Origin: an uncultured Trueperaceae bacterium
GTDB taxonomy: Bacteria > Deinococcota > Deinococci > Deinococcales > Trueperaceae
NCBI GenBank assembly: GCA_913057685.1
Contig: CAJXOA010000005.1
Span: 24,791 to 88,790, forward strand
Direction: 5' to 3'
DNA length: 64,000 nt
Numbering within the stretch: the stretch's first letter is position 1; each line of letters begins with the position of its first letter. Both the position numbers and the translations under genes were made by a program. Below are positions 7,944 to 16,573 of the stretch, piece by piece. The notes beneath the pieces were generated by a model. The model saw only the letters and a list, made by a program, of their open reading frames with translations. It ran no database searches and was not told the DNA's origin.

Positions 7944-9554
7944 ATGGGCCGCACGCACCGACCCCGTCCCCACCCCACCCGGGCCACCCCCCTCGCCGTC
8001 GCGGGGGCGGCCGCCACGATCTTCGGGGTCTCGATGGGGATCGTGGCGCTCCTGACGTGGACCTCCTACCGAGGCCTGCACGACGCCCGCATCGCGACCC
8101 TCGCCGCACGCGCCGACGCCGACCTCGGCGTCGCCGCGTCCCGCATGGAGCGCACCTACGCCGAGATCGCCGGGGACGTCGCCGTCACCGCCGCCGCCCC
8201 CTCGATCCGCGCCGCCGCGAGCGGCGACGCCGAGGCCCGCGCCGACGCGACGAGCTACCTCCTCCGCGTCGTCCAAACGTACGGGCGCTACGCCCGCATC
8301 CGCCTCGTCGACGCCGACGGCCGCGAAGCGCTGCACGTCGTCCGCGGAAACGGCGACCCCCTCGCCGTCCCTCCGAGCACGACCCCCGATCCGGAGCTCG
8401 CCGCCCGCCTCGCCGGGGCATTCGCCGGCCCCCACGACCGCATCGTCGTCGTCGACCTCACCACGCCCACCACCGACGCCCTGCACGGCGACGACGCCGT
8501 GGCGCTGATCGGGTTCGCGCTGCACGTCGCCCCGACCCCCGACGTCGCACCCCACGCGCTCCTGGTGGAGTTCGACGCCACCGACCTGCTGCGCCGCACG
8601 TTCGCCGCCCTCACGAGGACCGTCGACGGCGCCCAGGCGATCGTCCTGCGCCCCGGCCACGTCCTGTGGGCGCCGCCCGCGCCCGGGGCGGCCTGGAGCG
8701 AGGCCGTGCCGCCGGGCGGTCCCCACCCGCTCCTGGCCCGCCACCCCGGCGCCGCTGCGATCCTGGCCGGCGACGCCACGACGGTCCGCGACGCGCAGGG
8801 CCTGCTCGTCGCGCGCACCGTCGAACCCTCCCACACCGAGAACGGCCGCTTCCACCGCCCCGGGGGCACCGCACCCGAACGGTGGACGTTGATCCGCCAC
8901 GTCCCCACGCCCGTCCTCGCCGCCCTCGATCCGTTACGCGACGCGAGCCAACGACGCATCCTGGTCGCCGTCGCCGCCGTCCTGGCGGCCCTCTCCCTCG
9001 CGCTGGGTGCCACGCAGGAACGCGTTCGCGCCGACCGCCGACGCTTCCGCGACGACGCGCTGCACGACGCCCTCACCGGACTCGGCAACCGCCGCGCCTG
9101 CGACGAGGCGCTGGCCCGCGAGCGGGCCCGCGCCGAGCGGCACGACACCCCCCTCGCGGTCGCCGCCCTCGACCTCGATCACTTCAAGGCGATCAACGAC
9201 CGGCACGGCCACCCGGCCGGGGACGCGGTCCTGCGCGCCTTCGCCGACCTCGCGCAGGCGCACCTCCGCGATACCGACGAACTGTTCCGCGTCGGCGGCG
9301 AGGAGTTCGTCGCGCTCCTGCCGACGACGAGCGAAGACGACGCGCACGCCGTCCTCGAGCGGCTCCGGGACGTCGTCGCCACGACGCCCATCCCCCTCCC
9401 CGAGGGCGCGACGACGCCGCTCACGACGTCGGTCGGGCTCGCCGTCCTCCAGCCGGGCACCGGGACGCCCGGCGACCCCCTCGCCGCCGCCGACGCCGCG
9501 CTGTACGAAGCGAAGCGCGCGGGGCGCGACCGCATCGTCGTCGCCGGCGGCTGA
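7944..9554 (+). CDS. Membrane-bound GGDEF diguanylate cyclase
   Basis: A 536-residue protein predicted to make cyclic di-GMP. A membrane helix (about 14-36) is followed by a periplasmic region of about 290 residues, a second helix and a C-terminal GGDEF domain. The active-site motif is GGEEF, preceded five residues earlier by RDTD, an intact inhibitory I-site (RxxD). DLDHFKAIND and DAALYEAKRAGRD complete the domain. The sensor region has no recognised fold by eye and its ligand is unknown. ATG 7944 is preferred because TACACT lies 9 bases upstream; an in-frame ATG at 7893 would add 17 residues overlapping the likely promoter. Confidence 0.9.
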   Translation: MGRTHRPRPHPTRATPLAVAGAAATIFGVSMGIVALLTWTSYRGLHDARIATLAARADADLGVAASRMERTYAEIAGDVAVTAAAPSIRAAASGDAEARADATSYLLRVVQTYGRYARIRLVDADGREALHVVRGNGDPLAVPPSTTPDPELAARLAGAFAGPHDRIVVVDLTTPTTDALHGDDAVALIGFALHVAPTPDVAPHALLVEFDATDLLRRTFAALTRTVDGAQAIVLRPGHVLWAPPAPGAAWSEAVPPGGPHPLLARHPGAAAILAGDATTVRDAQGLLVARTVEPSHTENGRFHRPGGTAPERWTLIRHVPTPVLAALDPLRDASQRRILVAVAAVLAALSLALGATQERVRADRRRFRDDALHDALTGLGNRRACDEALARERARAERHDTPLAVAALDLDHFKAINDRHGHPAGDAVLRAFADLAQAHLRDTDELFRVGGEEFVALLPTTSEDDAHAVLERLRDVVATTPIPLPEGATTPLTTSVGLAVLQPGTGTPGDPLAAADAALYEAKRAGRDRIVVAGG

Positions 9555-9563
9555 CGTCAGCCG
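9548..9563. terminator. 16-bp palindrome containing both convergent stop codons
   Basis: CGGCTGACGTCAGCCG is a perfect palindrome. The TGA of the GGDEF gene (9552-9554) and the complementary TCA that ends the lipoprotein gene (9557-9559) are both inside it. It may act as a compact shared transcription or mRNA end signal, but it has no loop and no U-run. Confidence 0.4.
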
Positions 9564-12274
9564 GGGGGCGGGCGACAGACGACGTCGCTGGTCGATACGC
9601 CCGCGATCGTCCAGCCCAGCCCGTCGACGAGCGCGTCGCAGGCGGCCTGCGCCTCGGGCGTGGAGGGACGCATCGCATCCACGGTCTGGCCGCCACCGGG
9701 GAACCCGGGCGGCCCGAGCTCGACGCCCTGGACGGGGAGGGGGACGACCGACCCCTCGAGCGCACCGGCGAGGCTCTGCGCAACCTCCAGGCCCACCGGC
9801 AACGCCAGCTCGCGCGCTGCGTCGGCCGCGAAGGCGTCGGTCTGCGCGACGTTCAGGTAGACGTCGGTGAAGCTCGCGTCCGCGGTGACGAGGCGCACCC
9901 AGAAGCGGTCCTCGTCCTCCGTCGCCCGGAGGGCCCCGAAGGGGATCCCGTGGGGCGACTCCAGGACGACGACCGACGAGGCCGACACCGTCGTATCGCT
10001 CGCCGAGAGGTCGCCCCGGTAGATCCGCGGGACGGCGGCGTCGGCGGGGCTGAACGGGCGGGCGTCCACCACCCGGATCGGCGCGCCCTCCCCCCGGACG
10101 GCGTCCGCCCACCCCACGAGGGTCGCGTCGTAGTTCGCCTGCGACAGGCCGCTGGCCTCGAACGCCAGGTTCATCTTCGCGACGGTGCGGACGTCCCACC
10201 CGCCGAGGTCCCGGTCGAAGGAGGTCGCGTTCTCGAAGGCGTAGGACATGTCCTGGACCGACGACACGTCCCATCCGCCGATGGCCCCGTCGAACGCCTG
10301 CGCGCCCCGGAACGTCCCGTACAGGCTCGTCGCCGACCCGGTCTCCCACGTACGCACGTCGCCGTCGAACGCCAGGGCGTTCCGGAAGGTGTTCGTGAAG
10401 TCCTCGACCTGCGCGACGTCCCAGTCCCCGAGGTCCTCGTCGAACGCCACGGCGCCTGCGAAGGTCGAGTCCAGCGAGGAGACGTTCGCGACGTCCCACG
10501 CCCCGACGCCCGCGGTGAACGACGTCGCCCCGGCGAACGTCGAGGTCAGATTCGTGACCCCCGAGGTGTCCCAGCCCGAGAGGTCGGCGTCGAACGACGT
10601 GGCGTCCTGGAACGCCTTGGAGAGGTCGGTGACGGTGGACGGAAGCCACGTCGGGACCCTCGTCAGATTGGACGCCCCCTGCATCACCCCGTCGAACGAC
10701 GTCGCGCCGGTCGCGCCCCAGGAGACGACCTCCGTGACGGTCTGGGCTCCGCTCCACGCCACCCCACTCCCGTAGGCATCCAGCGGCCCCTCGATGCGCA
10801 GCTCGTAGGGGACCGGCGCGCTCGGCGGTCCGGCGTCGGCGACGCCGATCAGCGGCCCGTTCGGGCCCGGCTTTTTGCTCGCTTCCGAGATCCCGTCCGG
10901 CCACGCCACCGACACGCTGGTGGGGCTCACCGGGAGGGCGAAGACCTGATCGGTGTTCGGGTTCACGTCGCCGGACGAGATCGTTCCGCGCAGGACCATC
11001 GCGCGGGTGACGGGGGCGTAGGTCGCGGCGGGGCCGGGGCCCGCCGCGTTGACGGCGCGCAGTTCGACGACGTGATCGTTCCAGTCGGGGAGGGCGCCGG
11101 CGTACGCGACGCGCCGCCCCCGCGGCCCCGTGGGCGACGCCCCGAGCCCCTCGACCACCGTCCATGCGGTCCAGTCGCTGCCGCTCACGGCGCGGCGGCG
11201 GGCCTCGTACCGCACGACCGGCGCGCCGCCGTCGTCCGGCGGGTCGAAGCGCAGCACGGTGCGGGCCGGGAGGCCGGCGGCCGCGTCGGCGACCTCGGGC
11301 CAGGCGACGAACGCGGTCGGGGCCGCGGGCACGGTGCGGGGGGTGCCGGCGACGGGCGCCGACGCGGCACCGGGCCCCGCGGGCGTGACCGCCCGCAGGC
11401 GGAGCGCGTAGGCGCGCCCGACGTCGAGGCCGGACACCGTCACGGGCGGCGCGGCATCGGGCGGGGCGAGGGGGGTCCACGTCGCGCCGTCGTCGGCGCT
11501 CCAGGCGTAGTTCGTGATCGACACGCCGGTGGGGGACGGCGGCGTGAAGTCGACGGTCAGGAACCCGTCCCCGGGCGACGTGGCGAGGTCGCTGGGCGCC
11601 CCGGGGGGACCGACGGGCGTGACGGTCACCGGCGCCGAGGCCGGGCCGACGCCCGCGGCGTTACGGGCGCGCAGCCGAATCGTGGCGGGCACGCCGTTCG
11701 GGAGGTCGGGCACCACGACGGGGGGCGTGGGGTCGGGGGGCGCGAGGTCGGTCCACGTCGCGCCGTCGTCGAGGCTGTAGGCGTGGTTCGTGACGCCGTC
11801 CCCGGCGGGGGTGAAGGCGATCTCCGCCGCTCCGTCGCGCGGCGTCGCGACGAGGTCGGTGGGCGCACCGGGCGCGGCGGACGGGGGCGCGAGGATCGTG
11901 ACCGTGACGCCCTCCTGGGCGGGGCCCGCGACGCCGTCGACGACCAGCTGTACGTCGCAGACCGAGCCGGGCTCGAGGGCCGGCACCTCGCCGAGCAGGC
12001 GGGGGTACCGCGCCGCGGTGGCGTCGGCGGCGGAGACGACGGCGCCGTCGTCGGTCGCGAACCGCGGCGCGTCGAGCGGCGTCTCGCACGCCGCGAGGCG
12101 GGTGGCGGGCGTGAAGAGGCCGCGACCCTCGAGGGTCGTGCCGGGGGCGGCGCGGGTGGGCGTGATGGATTCGAGGACGGGCTCGACGGCGGCGCGGTTC
12201 GATCCGCAGCCGCTCAGGCCCGCGAACGCCAACCCGAGGGCCAGCGACGGTAGCAGCCAACGACGTAACAACAT
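9557..12274 (-). CDS. Large surface lipoprotein with FN3-like domains and BspA (DUF285) repeats
   Basis: A 905-residue predicted lipoprotein. The signal peptide ends in the lipobox LSGC, with Cys near residue 23. An Ig/IPT-like N-terminus (about 30-125) is followed by three or four fibronectin-III-like units (about 130-420) with repeated DDGATWT and ApplaPP stretches. About seven DUF285-type repeats follow (about 530-720), pattern FxxAxsFDxDLxxWDvsxV, ending in LSQANYDATLVGWA. Such repeats occur in surface and adhesion proteins. ATG 12274 fits a leaderless promoter exactly; an in-frame TTG at 12298 is the alternative. The binding partner is unknown. Confidence 0.85.
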   Translation of the reverse strand: MLLRRWLLPSLALGLAFAGLSGCGSNRAAVEPVLESITPTRAAPGTTLEGRGLFTPATRLAACETPLDAPRFATDDGAVVSAADATAARYPRLLGEVPALEPGSVCDVQLVVDGVAGPAQEGVTVTILAPPSAAPGAPTDLVATPRDGAAEIAFTPAGDGVTNHAYSLDDGATWTDLAPPDPTPPVVVPDLPNGVPATIRLRARNAAGVGPASAPVTVTPVGPPGAPSDLATSPGDGFLTVDFTPPSPTGVSITNYAWSADDGATWTPLAPPDAAPPVTVSGLDVGRAYALRLRAVTPAGPGAASAPVAGTPRTVPAAPTAFVAWPEVADAAAGLPARTVLRFDPPDDGGAPVVRYEARRRAVSGSDWTAWTVVEGLGASPTGPRGRRVAYAGALPDWNDHVVELRAVNAAGPGPAATYAPVTRAMVLRGTISSGDVNPNTDQVFALPVSPTSVSVAWPDGISEASKKPGPNGPLIGVADAGPPSAPVPYELRIEGPLDAYGSGVAWSGAQTVTEVVSWGATGATSFDGVMQGASNLTRVPTWLPSTVTDLSKAFQDATSFDADLSGWDTSGVTNLTSTFAGATSFTAGVGAWDVANVSSLDSTFAGAVAFDEDLGDWDVAQVEDFTNTFRNALAFDGDVRTWETGSATSLYGTFRGAQAFDGAIGGWDVSSVQDMSYAFENATSFDRDLGGWDVRTVAKMNLAFEASGLSQANYDATLVGWADAVRGEGAPIRVVDARPFSPADAAVPRIYRGDLSASDTTVSASSVVVLESPHGIPFGALRATEDEDRFWVRLVTADASFTDVYLNVAQTDAFAADAARELALPVGLEVAQSLAGALEGSVVPLPVQGVELGPPGFPGGGQTVDAMRPSTPEAQAACDALVDGLGWTIAGVSTSDVVCRPPPG

Positions 12275-12281
12275 GGGCGCC

Positions 12282-12353
12282 AAAATACGCCGGTTCAAGG
12301 GTTTGGGTCAACCTGAGAGGCGCACTGGAGAGAACCAAGGCCCGAACCTCTCA
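12282..12353 (-). promoter_or_regulatory. Leaderless sigma-70 promoter of the lipoprotein gene, with inverted repeat upstream
   Basis: On the minus strand TTGACC (12306-12311), an 18-bp spacer and TATTTT (12282-12287) stand 7 bases before the ATG at 12274, so transcription should begin at or next to the start codon. Just upstream of the -35 box, TGAGAGG (12314-12320) faces CCTCTCA (12347-12353), a possible operator. This is the clearest two-box promoter among the leaderless genes. Confidence 0.7.
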
Positions 12354-12408
12354 CCGACCCGATCGGTCACATGTGTAACGGCATGCGCCGCCGTGCGCAG
12401 CGCCGGGA

Positions 12409-13302
12409 TCAGCTCTGCGCCGCGACCTCCGCCTCCCACGCCGCGCGGCCCGCCGCGTCGAGCGCCTCGACCTCGTCCGCCGACAACGTCAGGTGCGCCG
12501 CCGCGACGTTCACCTCCAGGTGCGCCACCTTCCCCGTCCCGGGGATCGGCAGCATCACCGGACTCCGGTGCAACAACCAGGCGAGGGCGACGCTCGCGTG
12601 CGGCACGCCGTGCCGCTCGGCGACCTCGTCCAGCACGGTGCCCGGCGCGGCGAGCGCGCCGGCGGCCAGCGGGTACCACGGGATGAAGCCGATCCCGTGC
12701 TGCTCGCAGTACGCCAGCACCTCTTCGCTGTCGCGGCGCGTGAGGTTGTACAGGTTCTGCACCGTCGCGACCTCGAACCACCGCGACGCCTCGCGGATCT
12801 CCTCCACCCCGACCTGACTGAGGCCGACGTGGCGGATGAGGCCCTCCGCCTGCAGGTCGCGCAGCACCCCGAACTGTTCGTCCATGCTCACCGCCGGGTC
12901 GACGCGGTGCAGCTGCCACAGGTCGATGCGCTCGACGCCGAGCCGGCGCAGGCTCATCAGGACGCACTGCCGCAGGTACTCCGGGCGCCCCACCGGCTTC
13001 CAGACGTTCGGCCCGTGCCGCGTCAGGCCGCCCTTCGTCGCCACCACCAGCCCGTCGTAGGGGTGCAGCGTCTCGCGCAGCAGGTCCTCGCTCACGAACG
13101 GCCCGTAGGCGTCCGCGGTATCGATCAACGACACGCCGAGCTCCGGCAGGCGCGCCAGCACCCGCCGCGCCTCGACGCCGTCGGCGGGGTCGCCCCACAC
13201 CCCGTCGCCCGTCACCCGCATCGCCCCGAAGCCCAGGCGGGCGACCGGAAGGTCGCCGCCGATCGAAAAGGTCCCACTCGCACGTGCGTCCGGTTCGCTC
13301 AT
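12409..13302 (-). CDS. Aldo/keto reductase
   Basis: A 297-residue NAD(P)H-dependent oxidoreductase of the AKR (beta/alpha)8 family. It shows [10 protein letters not shown] at the start, the catalytic Asp and Tyr in [17 protein letters not shown], the Lys in VVATKGG, and the C-terminal [15 protein letters not shown] cofactor loop. The substrate cannot be read from sequence. Its ATG overlaps the GH65 stop (ATGA). AGGCTA at 13310-13315 reads TAGCCT on this strand, 7 bases before the ATG, so it may also have its own leaderless internal promoter. Confidence 0.92.
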   Translation of the reverse strand: MSEPDARASGTFSIGGDLPVARLGFGAMRVTGDGVWGDPADGVEARRVLARLPELGVSLIDTADAYGPFVSEDLLRETLHPYDGLVVATKGGLTRHGPNVWKPVGRPEYLRQCVLMSLRRLGVERIDLWQLHRVDPAVSMDEQFGVLRDLQAEGLIRHVGLSQVGVEEIREASRWFEVATVQNLYNLTRRDSEEVLAYCEQHGIGFIPWYPLAAGALAAPGTVLDEVAERHGVPHASVALAWLLHRSPVMLPIPGTGKVAHLEVNVAAAHLTLSADEVEALDAAGRAAWEAEVAAQS

Positions 13303-15671
13303 GCGGAGGAGGCTACCAACTGCGCGCCGGGCGCCAGCGCCCGGAACGCCCCGTACGCGGTGACCGGCACCGGCCCGTCGTTGTCCGCCGCACCGGTCAC
13401 CGTCACGCCGTCCCGGTCCGCCTCGACGACCGCGCGGCGGCCCCGGAAGGTCGCCGTGAAGCGCAGCCGCGTCCAGCCGTCCGGGAGGAGCGGCGCGACG
13501 TGCAGGCCGTCCCCGTCGACCCACAAGCCCCCGAACCCCTCGACCGCCGCCTGCCACGTGCCGGCGCACGCGGCGGTGTGCACCCCCCCGATGAACGTCC
13601 CACCGCTGACCGCCTTGAAGTCGCCCGCGAGGTCGGTGAGGGCGCTCTTGCGGAAGTACCGCAGCGCGTCGCCCGTCCGCCCCAGGCGGGCGGCGGCGAC
13701 GGCATGCACCGAGGGACTGAGCGAACTGCCGTGCTGCGTGCGCGGCTCGTAGTAGGCGTAGTTCGCCTCCAGCACCTCGCGGGGCGTGTCGCCCTCCTGC
13801 ACCAGGCGCTGCAGCACGTCCGCCTGCTTCAGGACCTGCGTGTGGACCGCCACGCCGATCGGCCAGCCCCAGTACTCGCCGGGATCGATCAGGCGCTCGC
13901 GCAGCACGTCGGGCGTGACGTCCTCGTGCGCGAAGTAGCCGCGGAACTGCTCGATCACGCCGGTCGCGGGGTCGGGCTCCGGGACGAACAACGCGTCCGC
14001 CACCGACCGCCAGGTCGCCGGCTCGTCCGCCTGCAACGCGATGGCCTCCGCGACGCGCGCCAGCGCCTCCGGCGCCTCGCGCGCGAGGCGCTCGTGAACG
14101 TCGGCGGCGAACGCCAAGGCGCGGCGCGCCTGGTGGTTCGTGAAGGCGTCGTCGTCGACGAACTCGTGGTACTCGTCCGGCCCGAGCACCGTATGGATCT
14201 CCCACCGCGCGCGGTGCGGGACCCACACGACGCGCGACGCGAGGAAGCGCGCCACCTCGAAGGCGATCTCCGCGCCGTAGTCGCGGAGGAACGCCTCGTC
14301 GCCGGTCGCCGTGACGTACCGGTCGACCGCCACGACGACGTCCGGCGCGACGTGGATCTGCTGGTCGTTGAAGTGGTTGCGGATGTCCCGCCCCGTCACC
14401 ACCTCGCGGAAGAACCAGTCGGGGCACAACTCCGCCCCGTCGTCGCCGCTGATCCAGGCGTAGAAAGCGCCGGCGTACCCCAACCGCTTCGCCTTCGCGC
14501 GCGCCCCGTCCAGCGTGCGCCAGCGGTACGTCAGGAGCGCCCGCGCGACCGCCGGGTCGGCGTGCAGCCAGGGCACCAGGTTGTAGGTCTCCTGATCCCA
14601 GAACGCGGCCCCCTGGTACGCCTGGCACGACAGACCGCGCGCCCCGACCGGCAACCGGTCGGAGTGCGCGGGCGTCGCGATGCGGTTGTGGTAGATCCCG
14701 AACCGCAACGCGCGTTGCGCCTCGACGTCACCGTCCACCTCGACGTCGGCGACCGCCCAGTACGCCGCCCACGATGCGGCGTTCGCCGCGTGCAGCGCCG
14801 CCCACCCCGCCGCCAACGCCCGCTCGACGCTCGCCTCCGCCGCCCCCGCCGGATCCCCCCCGACGTCGGTGGCGGGGTCGACGTCGTTCCCGCTGGCGAC
14901 CGCGAAGGCGCGCAGCACCTCCACCGACCCGCCGGCCGGCAGCGTCAGGCGGAGGCGCCGCAGCCGCCGCCCGTCGCCGGTCGCGGGCGCCGCCTCTTCC
15001 GCGACGCGCGCGCCGGGCGAGGGCGCCAGCGCGACGCCCTCGCGCACCGCGATCGGCACCCCGCGCTCGACCGTGCGGAGGTCGACCCCGAGGCGTTCGT
15101 GCCCCACCTCGCCGTCGGGCGCGTCCGTACGCACGTCGTGTACCGCGGCGAAGTGGTCGCCGTGGAGGCTCCACACGTCGCCGTCGATGCCGACGTCCAA
15201 CGTGAGGGTCGTGGCCCGCTCCGCCGCGACCACGAGGCGTGCGGCGACCAGGTGCAGGTCGTCGTAGCTCGCGAAGCGTTCCGCGACGACCGACACCCCC
15301 GCGGGCCCCGACGGCGCCCAGGCGTGCCGCACCGTCCCGGTCCGCAGGTCCAACGTCCGCGACAGCCGGTCCGGAGCGACCTCCGCCAGGTACGCCCGAC
15401 CGTCGTCGTCGCGCAGGTCGGCGTACAGGCCGTTCGGGACCGTCACCAACTCCCGCCAACGCCCGTCGGCGAGGTCGTAACTGTCGGACAGGGTGATGGC
15501 GGGGAAGCGTTCGGCGCGCCACGGTTCGAGGGTGCCGCGCACCCCCAGGTAGCCGTTGCCGGCCAGGAAGTTGCTCGCGTCGCGCGCGACGACGGCCTCC
15601 TCGAAGCCGTCGGCGCGCACCGTCCAGGTCGGATCGGTCGGGGTCGGATCGGTCGGGGTCGGATCGCTCAC
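13299..15671 (-). CDS. GH65 family glycoside phosphorylase (maltose/trehalose/kojibiose type)
   Basis: A 790-residue GH65 enzyme, the normal length for inverting disaccharide phosphorylases that release beta-glucose 1-phosphate. The general-acid Glu500 is in [37 protein letters not shown] and the phosphate-site [13 protein letters not shown] are all present, which favours phosphorylase over hydrolase. The exact disaccharide is uncertain. The GTG at 15671 overlaps the ion-channel stop (GTGA). The N-terminus begins with a DPTPT pentapeptide repeat coded by 15-bp tandem repeats. A phosphoglucomutase of the alpha-specific type lies elsewhere in the window (34390). Confidence 0.9.
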   Translation of the reverse strand: MSDPTPTDPTPTDPTWTVRADGFEEAVVARDASNFLAGNGYLGVRGTLEPWRAERFPAITLSDSYDLADGRWRELVTVPNGLYADLRDDDGRAYLAEVAPDRLSRTLDLRTGTVRHAWAPSGPAGVSVVAERFASYDDLHLVAARLVVAAERATTLTLDVGIDGDVWSLHGDHFAAVHDVRTDAPDGEVGHERLGVDLRTVERGVPIAVREGVALAPSPGARVAEEAAPATGDGRRLRRLRLTLPAGGSVEVLRAFAVASGNDVDPATDVGGDPAGAAEASVERALAAGWAALHAANAASWAAYWAVADVEVDGDVEAQRALRFGIYHNRIATPAHSDRLPVGARGLSCQAYQGAAFWDQETYNLVPWLHADPAVARALLTYRWRTLDGARAKAKRLGYAGAFYAWISGDDGAELCPDWFFREVVTGRDIRNHFNDQQIHVAPDVVVAVDRYVTATGDEAFLRDYGAEIAFEVARFLASRVVWVPHRARWEIHTVLGPDEYHEFVDDDAFTNHQARRALAFAADVHERLAREAPEALARVAEAIALQADEPATWRSVADALFVPEPDPATGVIEQFRGYFAHEDVTPDVLRERLIDPGEYWGWPIGVAVHTQVLKQADVLQRLVQEGDTPREVLEANYAYYEPRTQHGSSLSPSVHAVAAARLGRTGDALRYFRKSALTDLAGDFKAVSGGTFIGGVHTAACAGTWQAAVEGFGGLWVDGDGLHVAPLLPDGWTRLRFTATFRGRRAVVEADRDGVTVTGAADNDGPVPVTAYGAFRALAPGAQLVASSA
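15628..15665. repeat. 15-bp tandem repeat in the GH65 N-terminus
   Basis: GGATC recurs at 15631, 15646 and 15661 within a 15-bp unit (about 2.5 copies). It encodes a repeating Asp-Pro-Thr-Pro-Thr. Copy-number change would not break the reading frame. Confidence 0.8.
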
Positions 15672-16501
15672 GTCGCCTCCTCCTCCGCGCGGGGCGGGCC
15701 GCCGTCGAGCGGCGCGCCGCACGCCCGGCAGTACGTCGCGTCGGGGGCGTGCCCCCCGACCCCACAGGTCGGGCAGCGCGCCTCGCGCACCCGCGGGCCG
15801 GACGCCCGCGCCAGTTCGCTCGTCACGATGCCGGTCGGCACCGCGATGATGCTGTAGCCCAGGATCATCACCGCCGCGGACAACGCCTTGCCGGCCGCGG
15901 TGCCGGGCGCGATGTCGCCGTAGCCGACGGTCGTCAACGTCACGATCGCCCAGTACACCGCCGTCGGGATGTCGTCGAACCCGTGCGCCGGCCCCTCCAG
16001 CAGGTACATCGCGGAACCGATCAGCAGCACCAACGTCAGCACCGTGAACAGGAACACCGTGATCTTCTCGCGGCTCGCGCGGAGCGCGGTGCCGAGCACG
16101 TGGGCCTGCCCGACGAAGCGCATCGCCTTGACGACGCGGAACACCCGCAGGAGCCGCAGCGCCCGCACCACCGCCAGGTACTGCGAGCCCGCCACCAGCA
16201 GGCTCAGGTACGTCGGCACGATCGCCAGCAGGTCCACGACGCCGTAGAAGCTCCGCACGTAGCGGCCGCGCTCGCGCGCCGACCAGACGCGCGCGGCGTA
16301 CTCGACGGTGAAGGCGATCGTGAAGCTCCACTCCAGGATGCGCAACTCCCGCAACCAGCGCGCCCGCACCCCCGCGACGCTCTCCGCCACCACCAGCGCG
16401 ACGCTCATCACGATCGCGATCAGCAGCGCGACGTCGAAGGCGCGCGCCGCCGGCGTATCGGTCTCGAAGATCACGGTGCCCACCCGCTCGCGGAGGCTCA
16501 C
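15668..16501 (-). CDS. Voltage-gated-type potassium channel with C-terminal zinc ribbon
   Basis: A 277-residue six-helix cation channel. An S4-like arginine ladder VVRALRLLRVFRVVKAMR lies at 111-128 and the K+ selectivity filter TTVGYGD at 190-196. The family assembles as a tetramer in the inner membrane. After S6 a short C-terminus carries C243, C246, C258 and C261 in a CxxC-CxxC zinc-ribbon pattern, unusual for this channel type and perhaps regulatory. The start is GTG 16501, with AGGCTA (TAGCCT on this strand) 6 bases upstream. First gene of a channel-GH65-reductase transcript. Confidence 0.9.
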   Translation of the reverse strand: MSLRERVGTVIFETDTPAARAFDVALLIAIVMSVALVVAESVAGVRARWLRELRILEWSFTIAFTVEYAARVWSARERGRYVRSFYGVVDLLAIVPTYLSLLVAGSQYLAVVRALRLLRVFRVVKAMRFVGQAHVLGTALRASREKITVFLFTVLTLVLLIGSAMYLLEGPAHGFDDIPTAVYWAIVTLTTVGYGDIAPGTAAGKALSAAVMILGYSIIAVPTGIVTSELARASGPRVREARCPTCGVGGHAPDATYCRACGAPLDGGPPRAEEEAT

Positions 16502-16573
16502 GCGACGAGGCTACCCGAACGACCGTGACCGCGGGCCCCAAGGGACGCACGCCCCGCCGGGTAGAGTGCGGTC
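16502..16573. promoter_or_regulatory. Divergent leaderless promoters (ion channel / acyl-CoA dehydrogenase)
   Basis: On the minus strand TAGCCT (16508-16513) is 6 bases before the channel GTG. On the plus strand TAGAGT (16562-16567) is 6 bases before the dehydrogenase GTG. No ribosome-binding site is needed or seen for either gene. Confidence 0.55.
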
